Assembly (NCBI RefSeq): GCF_013267355.1
Contig: NZ_CP053985.1
Span: 5,146,001-5,210,000 of the forward strand
Length of the DNA stretch: 64,000 nucleotides
Direction: 5' to 3'
Source of the DNA: Achromobacter pestifer
GTDB taxonomy: Bacteria > Pseudomonadota > Gammaproteobacteria > Burkholderiales > Burkholderiaceae_B
A model generated the notes under the pieces. The model had not been told where the DNA came from. It was given only the letters and a program-made list of their open reading frames with translations, and ran no database searches. Below are positions 54,408-63,858 of the stretch, piece after piece. The position numbers and the translations under genes were made by a program. Position 1 is the stretch's first letter. Every line of letters starts with the position of its first letter.

Positions 54408-56531
54408 GTGCGAAAACAGGTGAAAACAGGCGCGGGGGCGCCACGCAGGAACGCGGCGCGTGCGCGGCATTGGCCGCTGTGGCTGGCGGTGGCGGCGGGG
54501 CCGGCGCTGGCGCAGGAAGCCGCGTCGCTGCCGGCGGTGACGGTCAGCGGCGAGGGCGTGGCGCAGGACACGGCGACCCTAGGCAAATTACCGCTGACGC
54601 TGCGCGAGATTCCGCAGTCGGTGACGGTGATCGGGCAGGAGCGGATGCGCGAGCAGAACCTGCAAAGCCTGGACGAGGTGATGCAGCACGCCACCGGCAT
54701 CACGGTGCAGCCCTATCAGCTGCTGACCACCGCGTATTACGCGCGCGGCTTCAAGGTGGATTCGTTCGAGCAGGACGGCGTGCCCGTGTTGATGGGCAAC
54801 ATGGCGGCATCGCCGCAGGATATGGCGGTGTACGAACGCGTGGAGATCCTGCGCGGCGCCAACGGTCTGATGCATGGCGCAGGCAATCCCGCCGCCACGG
54901 TGAACCTGGTGCGCAAGCGGCCGCAACGCGAGTTCTCGTTCAACGGCTCCCTCAGCGCCGGAAACTGGGACCGCTATCGCGCGGAGGCCGATCTGGGCGG
55001 TCCCTTGAACGATAGCGGCAGCGTGCGCGGCCGCATCGTCGGCGCGCTGGAGGACCGCGGCTATTTCTATGACGTTGCGGACCAGCAGTCGGCGCTGTTC
55101 TACGCCATAGGCGAAGTGGACCTGGGGCCGGACACGGTGCTGTCCGCCGGCCTGCAAACCCAGCGCATCCGTTCCACCACCAACATGGCCGGCGTGCCGC
55201 GCTACAAGGATGGCGGCGATATCGGCCTGAAGCGCTCGACCTACCTGGACGTGGCCTGGGACCGATTCAACTGGGATACGACGCGCGTGTTCGCGGACCT
55301 GGAGCATCGCTTCGGCCAAGGCTGGAGCGCCAAGATCAGCGCCAATTACCTGACCGCGGACAGCAACCTGAAGTACGCCGGCGCCTATGGCGCGATAGAC
55401 CGCCAGACCGGGCTGGGCTCATCCCTGATGGGCGCGGCCTACAAGTTCGACAACACCCAGGCCAGCGTGGACGCCTATGTCGGCGGTCCGGTGCAACTGT
55501 TCGGCCGGCGCCATGAACTGTTGCTGGGCGGCAATGCGCAACGCACCACGTCCGAGCAATATAGCGCCGACCTGACGCCCTATCCGAACGTGCCGGTCAA
55601 CGTCTTCGACTGGGATCCGCACAGCGTGCCCGAGCCTGGCGTGGGGCCGTACACCTCGCCCGGCGAGACCCGGCTCAAGCAGCAGGGCGTCTACGGCATG
55701 GGCCGCTTTTCACTGGCCGATCCGGTGACGCTGGTGCTGGGCGGACGCATGAGCTGGTGGAACCAGAGCGCGCCCCGCGCGCGCCAGCGCATCGATCCGG
55801 AGTTCACGCCCTACGGTGGATTGATCGTGGACCTCGACCGCCAGTGGTCGCTGTATGGCAGCTATGCGCAGGTGTTCCAGCCGCAGGGCGAGCTGACGCG
55901 CGACGGCCAGCCGTTGGATCCCATTACCGGCACCAACTACGAGGCCGGCGTCAAAGGCGAACTGGCGGACGGCGCCTTGAACGTGTCGCTGGCCGTGTTC
56001 CAGATCCAGCAGAAGAACCGCGCGCAGGAGGACCCGGCATGGCCATGCGTGGGCCGCAACTGCTACTACATCTCGGGCGGGGAAGTGCGCAGCCGCGGCA
56101 TCGAGGCCGAAGCCTCCGGCAGCATCACGCCCTACTGGACGGTGGCCGCGGGCTACACCTTCAACACCAGCAAGTACCTGACGGATTCGGAATCCGGCGG
56201 ACAGCCGTTCGCGCGCTTCACGCCCAAGCACATCTTCCGCCTGTGGACCCACTATGCCTTGCCCGGCCTGGAGCGGCGGCTGAGCGTGGGCGGCGGGCTG
56301 CAGGTGCAGTCGGGCTACTCCACGGTGTCCGGTCCCGTCACGCTGCGCCAGGGCGGCTATGCGCTGGTGGACCTGCGCATGGCCTATCGCGTGGACAAGC
56401 ACGTGACCGCGGCGCTCAACGTCAACAACCTGTTCGACCGCGGCTATTACCAGAGCCTGTCGGGCACGGCATGGAACAACCGCTACGGCGAGCCCCGCAA
56501 CGTCATGCTGACCCTGCGCGCCGAATACTGA
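54408..56531 (+). CDS. TonB-dependent siderophore receptor
   Basis: Outer-membrane TonB-dependent receptor (707 aa). A signal peptide ends near PALAQ; a TonB-box-like LPAVTV region and plug domain (PQSVTVIGQERMREQNLQSLDEVMQHATGI, RVEILRGANGLMHGAGNPAATVNLVRKRP) follow, then a 22-strand barrel ending NVMLTLRAEY. The plug motifs fit siderophore receptors of the FpvA/FhuE type. I chose the GTG 54408 with AAGAGG upstream; an earlier TTG lies inside the Fur box. Fur- and AraC-controlled by the upstream sites. Confidence 0.95.
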   Translation: MRKQVKTGAGAPRRNAARARHWPLWLAVAAGPALAQEAASLPAVTVSGEGVAQDTATLGKLPLTLREIPQSVTVIGQERMREQNLQSLDEVMQHATGITVQPYQLLTTAYYARGFKVDSFEQDGVPVLMGNMAASPQDMAVYERVEILRGANGLMHGAGNPAATVNLVRKRPQREFSFNGSLSAGNWDRYRAEADLGGPLNDSGSVRGRIVGALEDRGYFYDVADQQSALFYAIGEVDLGPDTVLSAGLQTQRIRSTTNMAGVPRYKDGGDIGLKRSTYLDVAWDRFNWDTTRVFADLEHRFGQGWSAKISANYLTADSNLKYAGAYGAIDRQTGLGSSLMGAAYKFDNTQASVDAYVGGPVQLFGRRHELLLGGNAQRTTSEQYSADLTPYPNVPVNVFDWDPHSVPEPGVGPYTSPGETRLKQQGVYGMGRFSLADPVTLVLGGRMSWWNQSAPRARQRIDPEFTPYGGLIVDLDRQWSLYGSYAQVFQPQGELTRDGQPLDPITGTNYEAGVKGELADGALNVSLAVFQIQQKNRAQEDPAWPCVGRNCYYISGGEVRSRGIEAEASGSITPYWTVAAGYTFNTSKYLTDSESGGQPFARFTPKHIFRLWTHYALPGLERRLSVGGGLQVQSGYSTVSGPVTLRQGGYALVDLRMAYRVDKHVTAALNVNNLFDRGYYQSLSGTAWNNRYGEPRNVMLTLRAEY

Positions 56532-56587
56532 TGACCCGCGGCGGACGCCGTCCGCGCGCGTCCGCCGGCAACCAGAAGGAGAGATCG

Positions 56588-57016
56588 ATGAGTGCACCCG
56601 ATACCGGGCCGGTGTTCGACTGGCTGGACCACTTCGTGGCGCTGGGGCGCGACGGCGCCATGCGCGACGTGGGCCGTCTGCGCCGCCTCGCGCCGCAGGA
56701 CGAATGGCTGGTCGGCATCAAGGCCGTGGCCAGCGACGCCGACGTGCATGGCGATGTGTGGGAGCGCCACCCGGCCGGCGATGAAATGCTCTGCGTGCTG
56801 GAAGGGCGCGTGGTGGTCACGCTGATGGCGGAGGACGGCGGCCAGACCGACATGCTGCTGGATACCCGGCGCAGCGCCATCGTGCCGCGCGGCGTGTGGC
56901 ACCGGCTGCACGTCGCCTGTCCCGGCAAGATCCTGTTCGTGACGCCGGGGCAGGGCAGCGAACACCGCCGCGCGGATGCGCCGCAATCCCGCGGCCCCTC
57001 GTTGAAGGAAATCTGA
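56588..57016 (+). CDS. Cupin-domain protein in siderophore operon
   Basis: Small cupin protein (142 aa): VHGDVWERHPAGDEMLCVLEGRVVVTLM and AIVPRGVWHRLHVACPGKILFVTPGQGSEHR hold the two cupin motifs with histidines and glutamate for a metal. It sits between the receptor and permease genes with a 2-base gap to the latter. It may help release iron from, or modify, the imported siderophore. Confidence 0.85.
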   Translation: MSAPDTGPVFDWLDHFVALGRDGAMRDVGRLRRLAPQDEWLVGIKAVASDADVHGDVWERHPAGDEMLCVLEGRVVVTLMAEDGGQTDMLLDTRRSAIVPRGVWHRLHVACPGKILFVTPGQGSEHRRADAPQSRGPSLKEI

Positions 57017-57017
57017 A

Positions 57018-58220
57018 GTGAACCGTATTGCAGACGCACGCATGTTCGTGATGATAGGCGCCTTGTATTTTTCCCAAGGCATACCGCTGGGCGTGGCCAT
57101 GGAGGCTTTGCCCACGCTGCTGCGCCGCGACGGCGCCGACCTGCACGCGTTGGCCTGGCTGCCGCTGGTCGGCCTGCCGTGGGTGCTGAAGTTCCTCTGG
57201 GCGCCCGTGGTCGACAACCGCTGGACGCGCGCCATGGGCCGGCGGCGCAGCTGGATCCTGCCGATGCAGGCCGTGGTGCTGGCCTGCCTGCTGGCGCTGT
57301 CCTTGCTGGGCATCGATGCCGCGGCGGCGGCCTGGGTGGTCGCCCTGATGGCGCTGGCGTCATTGGCCAGCGCCACGCAGGACATCGCCACCGACGGCCT
57401 GACGGCGGAGCGCTTCCAGGGGCAGGATCTGGCGCGCGCCAATGCCGTGCAGGTGGGCGGCACCATGGTGGGCTTCTTCTTCGGCGGGCCGGGTTGCCTG
57501 ATGCTGGCCGGCCACGTCGGCCAGACCGGCGCGCTGCTGACGCTGGCGGCCGTGGTGGCGGTCAGCCTGCTGCTGGCGGCCGCCTGGCGTGAAACCGAGC
57601 TGGCCATGCCTGTGGCCAGGCGGCGCGCCACGCTGGGCGCCTTCGTGCGCCGCCCCGGCGGCTGGGCGTTGGCCGGGGCCGCCTTCCTGTCGGCCATGAC
57701 GGCGGTGGCGGGCTACGGCCTGTCCAAGCTGTTCCTGGTGGATGCGGGCTGGGCGGTCGAGGCCGTGGGACGCGTCGGCATGGCGGGCGGCGTGGTGACG
57801 GTGCTGCTGGGCTGCGGCGGCGGCGCTTGGCTGATTGGTCGGCTGGGGGCGCGGGCGGTGCTGGCGCTGGGCTTGGCCGCCTCGGGCGCGGCTGCGCTGG
57901 CCTGGATGGCGCAGGCCCAGGGCTGGATGCCGCCGCAGGCGGGCACGGCCCTGGGCGCGCAGGCGCTGGGGGCGTTCGGCGCGGGCGCCGCGTCCGTGGC
58001 CCTGATGACGCTGGCCATGCGCTTTGCCAGCCGCGGTGAGCAGGCCGGCACTGACATGACCGCGGTGCAGAGCGCGCGCGACCTGGGCGAGATCCTGACC
58101 TCGTCCCTCATGACTGGGCTGGCGGCCCAGGTCGGCTACGCGGGGGGCTTTGCCAGCGGCCTGCTGGTGGCGGCCGCGACGCTGGCGTTCACGGCCAGGG
58201 CGCTGGCGCGCACGGGCTGA
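57018..58220 (+). CDS. RhtX/FptX-type siderophore MFS permease
   Basis: MFS transporter (400 aa) resembling RhtX/FptX, single-protein inner-membrane importers of siderophores such as rhizobactin or pyochelin. LYFSQGIPLGVAMEALPTLLRRDGADLHALAWLPLVGLPWVLKFLWAPVVDNRW is the characteristic start; about 12 helices follow. It starts with GTG at 57018, one base after the cupin stop, so one operon. It replaces an ABC importer for the imported iron complex. Confidence 0.9.
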   Translation: MNRIADARMFVMIGALYFSQGIPLGVAMEALPTLLRRDGADLHALAWLPLVGLPWVLKFLWAPVVDNRWTRAMGRRRSWILPMQAVVLACLLALSLLGIDAAAAAWVVALMALASLASATQDIATDGLTAERFQGQDLARANAVQVGGTMVGFFFGGPGCLMLAGHVGQTGALLTLAAVVAVSLLLAAAWRETELAMPVARRRATLGAFVRRPGGWALAGAAFLSAMTAVAGYGLSKLFLVDAGWAVEAVGRVGMAGGVVTVLLGCGGGAWLIGRLGARAVLALGLAASGAAALAWMAQAQGWMPPQAGTALGAQALGAFGAGAASVALMTLAMRFASRGEQAGTDMTAVQSARDLGEILTSSLMTGLAAQVGYAGGFASGLLVAAATLAFTARALARTG

Positions 58221-58285
58221 TATGGCGATTCTGGCGGTTGCGGCTACACTTGTGCGCCGTTTTGCTTTCAGCCCCAGAATTCCTC

Positions 58286-59539
58286 ATGATCTCCACCGCA
58301 TGCGGCGTCGACTTCGGCACGTCCAACTCCACCGTGGGCTGGAGCCGCCCCGATCAGCGCGCGCTCCTCACCCTGGAAGACGGCAAGACCACCTTGCCTT
58401 CGGCCATTTTCTTCCATGACGAAGACGCCGAGGTCAGCTATGGCCGCGCCGCCATCTCCGACTACCTGGCGGGCTACGACGGGCGCCTGATGCGTTCGAT
58501 GAAGAGCCTGCTGGGCAGTTCGCTGATCGATGGTTCGACGGAAGTGCAGGGCCGTTCGATTCCCTTCCGCGTCCTGCTCACGCGCTTCATCGCCGAACTC
58601 AAGCGCCGCGCTGAAACGGCGGCGGGGCGTGGCTTCACGCGCGCCGTGCTGGGCCGGCCGGTGTTCTTCGTGGACGACAATCCGGCCGCCGACCAGACCG
58701 CCCAGGACACGCTGGGCGAGATCGCGCGCAGTGTTGGCTTCACCGATATCGAGTTCCAGTTCGAGCCGCTGGCCGCCGCATTCGACTACGAATCGCAGAT
58801 CGACCGCGAAGAGCTGGTGCTGGTCATCGACATTGGCGGCGGCACGTCCGACTTTTCATTGATTCGCCTGGGCCCCGGCCGCGCTGGCAAGGCCGACCGC
58901 CGCGAGGACATCCTGGCCTATGGCGGCGTGCACATCGGCGGGGTGGACTTCGACAAGCAGCTCAGCCTGGCGCATGTGATGCCCATGCTCGGGTTGGGCA
59001 GCCAGCTGCGCAGCGGCAAGGATGTGCCGTCCACGCAATACGGCAACCTGGCGTGCTGGCACACCATCAACCAAGCCTACACCCGCAAGGCCGCCGAGCA
59101 TTTCGCCTACATCCGCGCCGAGGCCGGCGACCGCGAGAAGATCGACCTGTTGCTGAACCTGGTCAAGCAGCGCGCCGGCCACTGGGTGGCGGTGCAGGTC
59201 GAAGAGGCCAAGATCGCGCTGTCGGAGACGCCCGCCGCGCGCATCGACCTGTCGCGCATCGCGCCGGAACTGGGCGTGGAGGTGACGCGGCCCTCGTTCG
59301 ACGCCTGCGTGGGCCGCCTGATCGAGAAGGTCGAGACCACGGTCGGCGCGCTGCTGCGCGATGCCGGCGTGTCGACCGCGGACGTGGACACGGTGTTCTT
59401 CACCGGTGGCTCCAGCCGCGTGCCGCGCCTGCGCGAATCGGTGTCGGCCCTGGTGCCGGACGCGCGCAGCGTCGAAGGCGATCTGTTCGGCAGCATCGGC
59501 GCCGGCCTGGCGCTGGACGCCCACCGCAAGTTCGGCTGA
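58286..59539 (+). CDS. Hsp70-like protein, YegD type
   Basis: Hsp70 actin-fold ATPase (417 aa) of the YegD family: no C-terminal lid/substrate domain. Phosphate-1 GVDFGTSNS (7-15), phosphate-2 VIDIGGGTSDFS and adenosine FFTGGSSRVPRLRESV are visible. Function unknown; YegD-type proteins may act in envelope or stress folding. It is separate from the MFS gene by 65 bases and converges with a LysR gene. Confidence 0.9.
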   Translation: MISTACGVDFGTSNSTVGWSRPDQRALLTLEDGKTTLPSAIFFHDEDAEVSYGRAAISDYLAGYDGRLMRSMKSLLGSSLIDGSTEVQGRSIPFRVLLTRFIAELKRRAETAAGRGFTRAVLGRPVFFVDDNPAADQTAQDTLGEIARSVGFTDIEFQFEPLAAAFDYESQIDREELVLVIDIGGGTSDFSLIRLGPGRAGKADRREDILAYGGVHIGGVDFDKQLSLAHVMPMLGLGSQLRSGKDVPSTQYGNLACWHTINQAYTRKAAEHFAYIRAEAGDREKIDLLLNLVKQRAGHWVAVQVEEAKIALSETPAARIDLSRIAPELGVEVTRPSFDACVGRLIEKVETTVGALLRDAGVSTADVDTVFFTGGSSRVPRLRESVSALVPDARSVEGDLFGSIGAGLALDAHRKFG

Positions 59540-59544
59540 GCCGC

Positions 59545-60465
59545 TCAAGCGGCCAGCATGGCCGGCACCCGCGCCGCCAGCGCGTCGATGGCGGCGCGCG
59601 TCTTGGACGGCAGGTAGCGCGCTTGCGGCCATACCGCATGCACCTCTTGCGCCGCCAGGCGGTCACCGTGCATCAGCACGTCCAGCTCGCCGGTGCGCAC
59701 ATAGTGCGTCAGCATCCAGCAGGGCAGCCACGCAAGCCCGGCGCCCGCGATGGCGGCATCCGCGATGGCTTGCAGGTCGTCCACGCGCAGGCTCGCGCGC
59801 GGACGCAGCTGCAGCACCTGGCCGTCCGGCCCATGCAGCGCCCAGGCCTTGTCCACGCCGTTGCGCGTGTAGACGATGGCGGCATGCTGCTGCAGCTCAT
59901 CCACGGTGGCTGGACGGCCATGCGCCTGGATGTATGCGGGGGAGGCCCCTATGCCCATGGTCTGCATGCCCAGCCGCCGCGCGGCCAGGCTGGCGCTGTC
60001 GGGCAGCTCGCCCACGCGGATGCCCAGGTCGTAGCCTTCCTCGATCAGATCAACCACCCGGTCGTTGAATGAAATCTCGACCTGCAGTTGCGGATGCTGC
60101 TGCGCCAGTTCGCGCAGCACGGGCGCGACGCAATGGCGGCCGAACACCAGCGGCGCGCTGACGCGCAAGCGTCCCTGGGGCTCGCGGCGGCCGCTGTCCA
60201 GCTCGGCCTCGGCGGTCTGCAGCTCGGCCAGCGCACGCACGCAGCGGTCGTAATAGGCCTGGCCATCGTCGGTCAGGCTTTGCTGGCGGGTGGTGCGGTG
60301 GAACAGCCTGGCGCCCAGCCGCGCCTCCAGACGCGCGATGGACTTGCCCACGGCGGAGCGGGTCAGGTTCAGGCGTTCCGCGGCCAGCGCGAAGCTGCCG
60401 GCCTCCACGGCCTGCACAAAGACTTCGATGCCGCTCAGCCGGTCATAGGTGATCGCCGTAGCCAT
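59545..60465 (-). CDS. LysR-family regulator
   Basis: LysR regulator (306 aa). HTH: GIEVFVQAVEAGSFALAAERLNLTRSAVGKSIARLEARLGARLFHRTTRQQSLTDDGQAYYDRC. The effector domain continues with LRVSAPLVFGRHCVAPVLRELAQQHPQLQVEISFNDRVVDLIEEGYDLGIRVG, the common crgA-like form. It is divergent from an alcohol dehydrogenase gene, its probable target. The AAGGAG ribosome site favours the second of two adjacent ATGs (60465); the first would be 60468. Confidence 0.9.
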   Translation of the reverse strand: MATAITYDRLSGIEVFVQAVEAGSFALAAERLNLTRSAVGKSIARLEARLGARLFHRTTRQQSLTDDGQAYYDRCVRALAELQTAEAELDSGRREPQGRLRVSAPLVFGRHCVAPVLRELAQQHPQLQVEISFNDRVVDLIEEGYDLGIRVGELPDSASLAARRLGMQTMGIGASPAYIQAHGRPATVDELQQHAAIVYTRNGVDKAWALHGPDGQVLQLRPRASLRVDDLQAIADAAIAGAGLAWLPCWMLTHYVRTGELDVLMHGDRLAAQEVHAVWPQARYLPSKTRAAIDALAARVPAMLAA

Positions 60466-60483
60466 CATGGACTCCTTGCATTT

Positions 60484-60506
60484 ATTGATTCCTGGCGGGA
60501 TTCAAT
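60484..60506. promoter_or_regulatory. Inverted repeat ATTGA-N13-TCAAT, LysR site candidate
   Basis: Arms ATTGA (60484-60488) and TCAAT (60502-60506) in the LysR/dehydrogenase intergenic region, fitting a spaced LysR-type site. Confidence 0.4.
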
Positions 60507-60627
60507 GAAATGAAAAATATTCTCCACTAGGGAAATTGGTTCCCATATATCTTATCGGTACTTGGCCGCCACGTGTCGCGGCCATCGCCGAAAGGCGGTT
60601 TTCTTGACCCGATACAGGAGAAACAAT

Positions 60628-61647
60628 ATGCAGGCATACACCATCACCAGCGGCCGGGACATCGCTTCGCTCGAGCGCGTCACGCGCCAGCCGCGCAGCC
60701 TGGGCCCGTTGGAGCTGCGCGTGCGCATCAAGGCAGTGTCGCTGAACTATCGCGACCTGATGGTGGCGCGCGGCGAGTATCTGAAGGGTTCGGGCGATCC
60801 GGTCATACCCGCCTCCGACGCCGCTGGCGAGGTGATCGAAGTGGGTTCGGGCGTGACCCGTTTCAAGGCCGGCGACCGCGTCATGGGCGCGTTCATGCCG
60901 GACTGGATCGATGGCGAACCCACGCCCGCCACGGTGGCGCTGGCGCCCGGCGCCGCCACCGACGGCCTGCTGTCCACCGAGAGCATTTTTGCCGAGCACG
61001 CCCTGGTCGCCACCCCGGCCTCCCTGAGCGACGAGCAGGCGTCGACCCTGCCTTGCGCGGCCGTCACCGCATGGAACGCGCTGTTCGTCGCGGGACGCGC
61101 CAAGGCGGGCCAGACGGCTCTGTTCCTGGGCACGGGCGGTGTTTCCATCTGGGGCCTGCAACTGGCCAAGGCGGCCGGCATGCGCGCCATCATCACCTCG
61201 TCCAGCGCGGACAAGCTGGCCCGCGCGCGCGAGCTGGGGGCGGACCTGACGATCAACTACCGCGAAGCGCCGGAATGGCAGGACGAAGTGCTGCGCCTGA
61301 CCGGCGGCGAGGGCGCCCACGTGGTGGTGGAAGTCGGCGGCGCGGGCACGCTGGAGCGTTCCGTCGCGGCTGCGCGCATGGGCGGCGCGATCGCGGTCAT
61401 CGGCGGCGTCAGCGGCTTCGCGGCAGTGCCGGTCGCGCCCTTGGCGCTGATCGCGGGCGTCAAGCGGCTGGAAGGCATTTTCGTCGGCAGCCGCAAGATG
61501 CTCGAGGATGTGGCGCGTTTCGTCGACGTGGCGCGCATCGCGCCTGTCATCGACCGCGTCTATTCCTTTGCCGAGGCGCGCGAGGCATTCGAGCACCTGG
61601 CGTCGGGCAGGCACTTCGGCAAGCTCGTCATCCGCGTCGAGCAATAA
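60628..61647 (+). CDS. Zinc-type alcohol dehydrogenase family protein
   Basis: Medium-chain dehydrogenase/reductase (339 aa), NADPH-dependent quinone-reductase-like. VSLNYRDLMVARGEY and ASDAAGEVIEVGSGVTRFKAGDRV in the catalytic half, ALFLGTGGVSIWGLQLAKAAGM as cofactor site. It lacks the zinc cysteine set. Divergent from LysR; the likely inducer is an aldehyde or quinone. Start ATG 60628, AGGAG upstream. Confidence 0.88.
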   Translation: MQAYTITSGRDIASLERVTRQPRSLGPLELRVRIKAVSLNYRDLMVARGEYLKGSGDPVIPASDAAGEVIEVGSGVTRFKAGDRVMGAFMPDWIDGEPTPATVALAPGAATDGLLSTESIFAEHALVATPASLSDEQASTLPCAAVTAWNALFVAGRAKAGQTALFLGTGGVSIWGLQLAKAAGMRAIITSSSADKLARARELGADLTINYREAPEWQDEVLRLTGGEGAHVVVEVGGAGTLERSVAAARMGGAIAVIGGVSGFAAVPVAPLALIAGVKRLEGIFVGSRKMLEDVARFVDVARIAPVIDRVYSFAEAREAFEHLASGRHFGKLVIRVEQ

Positions 61648-61736
61648 GCGTCATCGGGAAAGGCGGGCAGCGATGGTAAGCTCGTGCTGCCCGCGCAGGC
61701 CAGCCGCCTGCGCGTCCCTTGAGGTAACCGCCCCCC

Positions 61737-62324
61737 ATGACCCGCAAGCCTGATTCCCATCTTGAAGAAAAACTCGTCGCCAGCGAGGCGCCGTACAACG
61801 GCGCCTTCCTCAAGATACGCCGCGACACGGTCAGCCTGCCCAATGGCAACACGGCCACGCGCGAGTACGTGGTGCATCCGGGCGCGGTGGTGGTGATCCC
61901 CTTGCTGGACGACGGCCGGGTCTTGCTGGAGCGGCAGTTCCGCTATCCCATCGGACGCGTGATGACCGAGTTTCCGGCCGGCAAGCTGGATCCGGACGAG
62001 GATCCGCTGGCCTGCGGCAAGCGCGAGCTGCTGGAGGAAACCGGCTATACCGCCGGTCAATGGGCGCATGCGGGGGCCTTGCACCTGGCCATCGCCTATT
62101 CCACCGAGATCATCCACATCTTTTTCGCGCGGGGCCTGCGCGCCGGGCCGCGCCAGCTGGACCAGGACGAATTCCTGGACGTGATCAGCGCCGATCCCGC
62201 CGAGCTGATCGCGGCCTGCGCCAAGGGCGAAGTCACCGACGCCAAGACGCTGACCTGCGTGCTGTGGATGCAGAACGTGCTGTCCGGCGCCTGGCAGCTG
62301 GACTGGCAGGACAACGCGGGCTGA
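61737..62324 (+). CDS. NUDIX hydrolase (ADP-ribose pyrophosphatase type)
   Basis: NUDIX hydrolase (195 aa). The Nudix box GKLDPDEDPLACGKRELLEETGY fits G-x5-E-x7-REUxEExGU. REYVVHPGAVVVIPLLDDGRVLLERQFRYP is the ADP-ribose pyrophosphatase lead. It breaks down ADP-ribose or related nucleotides. Followed by a ferredoxin gene 23 bases on. Confidence 0.9.
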   Translation: MTRKPDSHLEEKLVASEAPYNGAFLKIRRDTVSLPNGNTATREYVVHPGAVVVIPLLDDGRVLLERQFRYPIGRVMTEFPAGKLDPDEDPLACGKRELLEETGYTAGQWAHAGALHLAIAYSTEIIHIFFARGLRAGPRQLDQDEFLDVISADPAELIAACAKGEVTDAKTLTCVLWMQNVLSGAWQLDWQDNAG

Positions 62325-62347
62325 GGCCCGCCAGCGCTTGCGCCGCC

Positions 62348-62683
62348 ATGCCCGCATTTCCCGTTCTGGTGCAACCCGCCGGCCTGCGCTTCGAGGCGCA
62401 GGACGATACCTCCGTGCTGCTGGCGGCACAGGCGGCCGGCATCAAGCTGCCCAGCTCGTGCCGCAACGGCACCTGCCGCGCCTGCATGTGCCTGCTGCTG
62501 GAAGGCGAGATCTCGTACCGTATCGAATGGCCCGGACTGTCGCGCGACGAGAAGGAAGAAGGCTGGATCCTGCCCTGCGTGGCGCGGGCCGAGTCCGCCC
62601 TGGAAATCCAGGCGCCGTTGGCCGCGCCCATCGAGGCCGCGCCCGCGGCGCCGCAGCGCCCGCTTACCGGGGCGCGGCGCTAG
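62348..62683 (+). CDS. [2Fe-2S] ferredoxin-like protein
   Basis: Plant-type [2Fe-2S] ferredoxin domain (111 aa): SSCRNGTCRACMCLLLEGEI (C-x4-C-x2-C) and ILPCVARAESALEIQAP (fourth cysteine). It may donate electrons to a reductase or oxygenase; no partner is beside it. Start ATG 62348. The C-terminal end overlaps the next minus-strand gene by 20 bases. Confidence 0.9.
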   Translation: MPAFPVLVQPAGLRFEAQDDTSVLLAAQAAGIKLPSSCRNGTCRACMCLLLEGEISYRIEWPGLSRDEKEEGWILPCVARAESALEIQAPLAAPIEAAPAAPQRPLTGARR

Positions 62684-63152
62684 CGGCGGCGATCAACGCC
62701 GTGGCGGCCATGGCCACCACCATGCCCAGTGCCATGCCGGCGGCCATGCCGCCGAACGGCGCGGCGCCCGCGGCCAGTGCCGCTGCCATTCCCCATTGAG
62801 CCCCCGCCAGCATGCCCAGCCCCATCGCCAGCGCGCAGGTCAGGCGCGCGGCCACGCGGGGCGCGCCCGGCAGCGGCAACAGCGCGGCGATCAGCATGGC
62901 TGCGCTGCTGGCGGGCATCAGGGTCGCATGGCGCCATGCCAGCTCCAGCAGCCCGCCGGGCGCCGCGCATTGGCTGGCCAGCAGCGCCGCCGGCGTGCGC
63001 AGCGTGTCGGCCCACAGGCCCGCGGCCATGGCCGCGGTGCACGCCAGCCACAGCACCGCGGCGTCGGCCGCCCTACGCCGCGCGCGGCCACCAGGCTTGG
63101 GCCTAGCCGCAGGCGTGGCAGGCGCGGGCCTGTGCGTCGTCGTAGCGGTCAT
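62664..63152 (-). CDS. Hypothetical membrane protein
   Basis: Predicted membrane protein of 162 aa with a Pro/Arg-rich start and about four hydrophobic helices, Ala/Gly/Met-rich. I do not recognise the family. It overlaps the upstream DUF899 gene by 50 bases and the ferredoxin tail by 20 bases; a shorter start at an internal ATG is possible. Confidence 0.6.
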   Translation of the reverse strand: MTATTTHRPAPATPAARPKPGGRARRRAADAAVLWLACTAAMAAGLWADTLRTPAALLASQCAAPGGLLELAWRHATLMPASSAAMLIAALLPLPGAPRVAARLTCALAMGLGMLAGAQWGMAAALAAGAAPFGGMAAGMALGMVVAMAATALIAAASAAPR

Positions 63153-63804
63153 GGTGGCGCACCCAGTCGCCCAGATCGAAGTGCGGACCGTTTTCGTTGC
63201 GGCCCAGCGGCGCGAAATCCAGGTAGTTGTAGGCGCCGGCCAGCCGTTCCACGCCACGCTCGAAGCTGGAATAGGTATGGAAGATCTCGCCGTGCGGATC
63301 ACGGAAAAAGGCGCTGGCGCCAGGGCGTTCCTCCATGCTGCCGTCGGCCTTGGGCACGGAGGCTTGCAGGTCGAAGTTGAAGTCGCCGCCTTCGGACGAG
63401 TACCACGGAAAGCGCCAGCCCATGCGCTGCTTGAAGGCGTCCAGCTTGGTGAACGAAGCCCGCGACACGGCGACCACCGCCACGTCATGCTGGCGCAGGT
63501 GCATCATCGCGCTGTCCATGTGGTCGGCCAGGAAAGAGCAGCCCACGCAGCCTTCTTCCCAGTCCGGATCGAACATGAAGTGGTAGACGATGAGCTGGCT
63601 CTTGCCCTGGAACAGGCTGGCCAGGTCCACGGGGCCGGCCGCGCCGTGGAAGCGGTACGGCTTGTCCACCTTGACCCAGGGCAGGGCCAGGCGCTCGCGG
63701 GCCAGGGCGTCCTGGGCCCGGGTCAGTTCCTTTTCGCGGCGCAGCAGCGCCTCGCGCGCGATGTCCCATTGCGCTCGGGATACGACGGGGTGATCGGTTT
63801 GCAT
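63103..63804 (-). CDS. DUF899 thioredoxin-like protein
   Basis: DUF899-family protein (233 aa), a thioredoxin-related fold: LALPWVKVDKPYRFHGAAGPVDLASLFQGKSQLIVYHFMFDPDWEEGCVGCSFLADHMDSAMMHLRQHDVAVVAVSRA and YLDFAPLGRNENGPHFDLGDWVRHHDRY. A CxxC-like GCVGCS is present. Function unknown; often beside SRPBCC-type genes as here. Confidence 0.9.
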   Translation of the reverse strand: MQTDHPVVSRAQWDIAREALLRREKELTRAQDALARERLALPWVKVDKPYRFHGAAGPVDLASLFQGKSQLIVYHFMFDPDWEEGCVGCSFLADHMDSAMMHLRQHDVAVVAVSRASFTKLDAFKQRMGWRFPWYSSEGGDFNFDLQASVPKADGSMEERPGASAFFRDPHGEIFHTYSSFERGVERLAGAYNYLDFAPLGRNENGPHFDLGDWVRHHDRYDDAQARACHACG

Positions 63805-63858
63805 CGTGTGTCTCCTCGGGACGGGCCGGCAGGCCCGGACAAGGCGAGCGGCAGGGAT

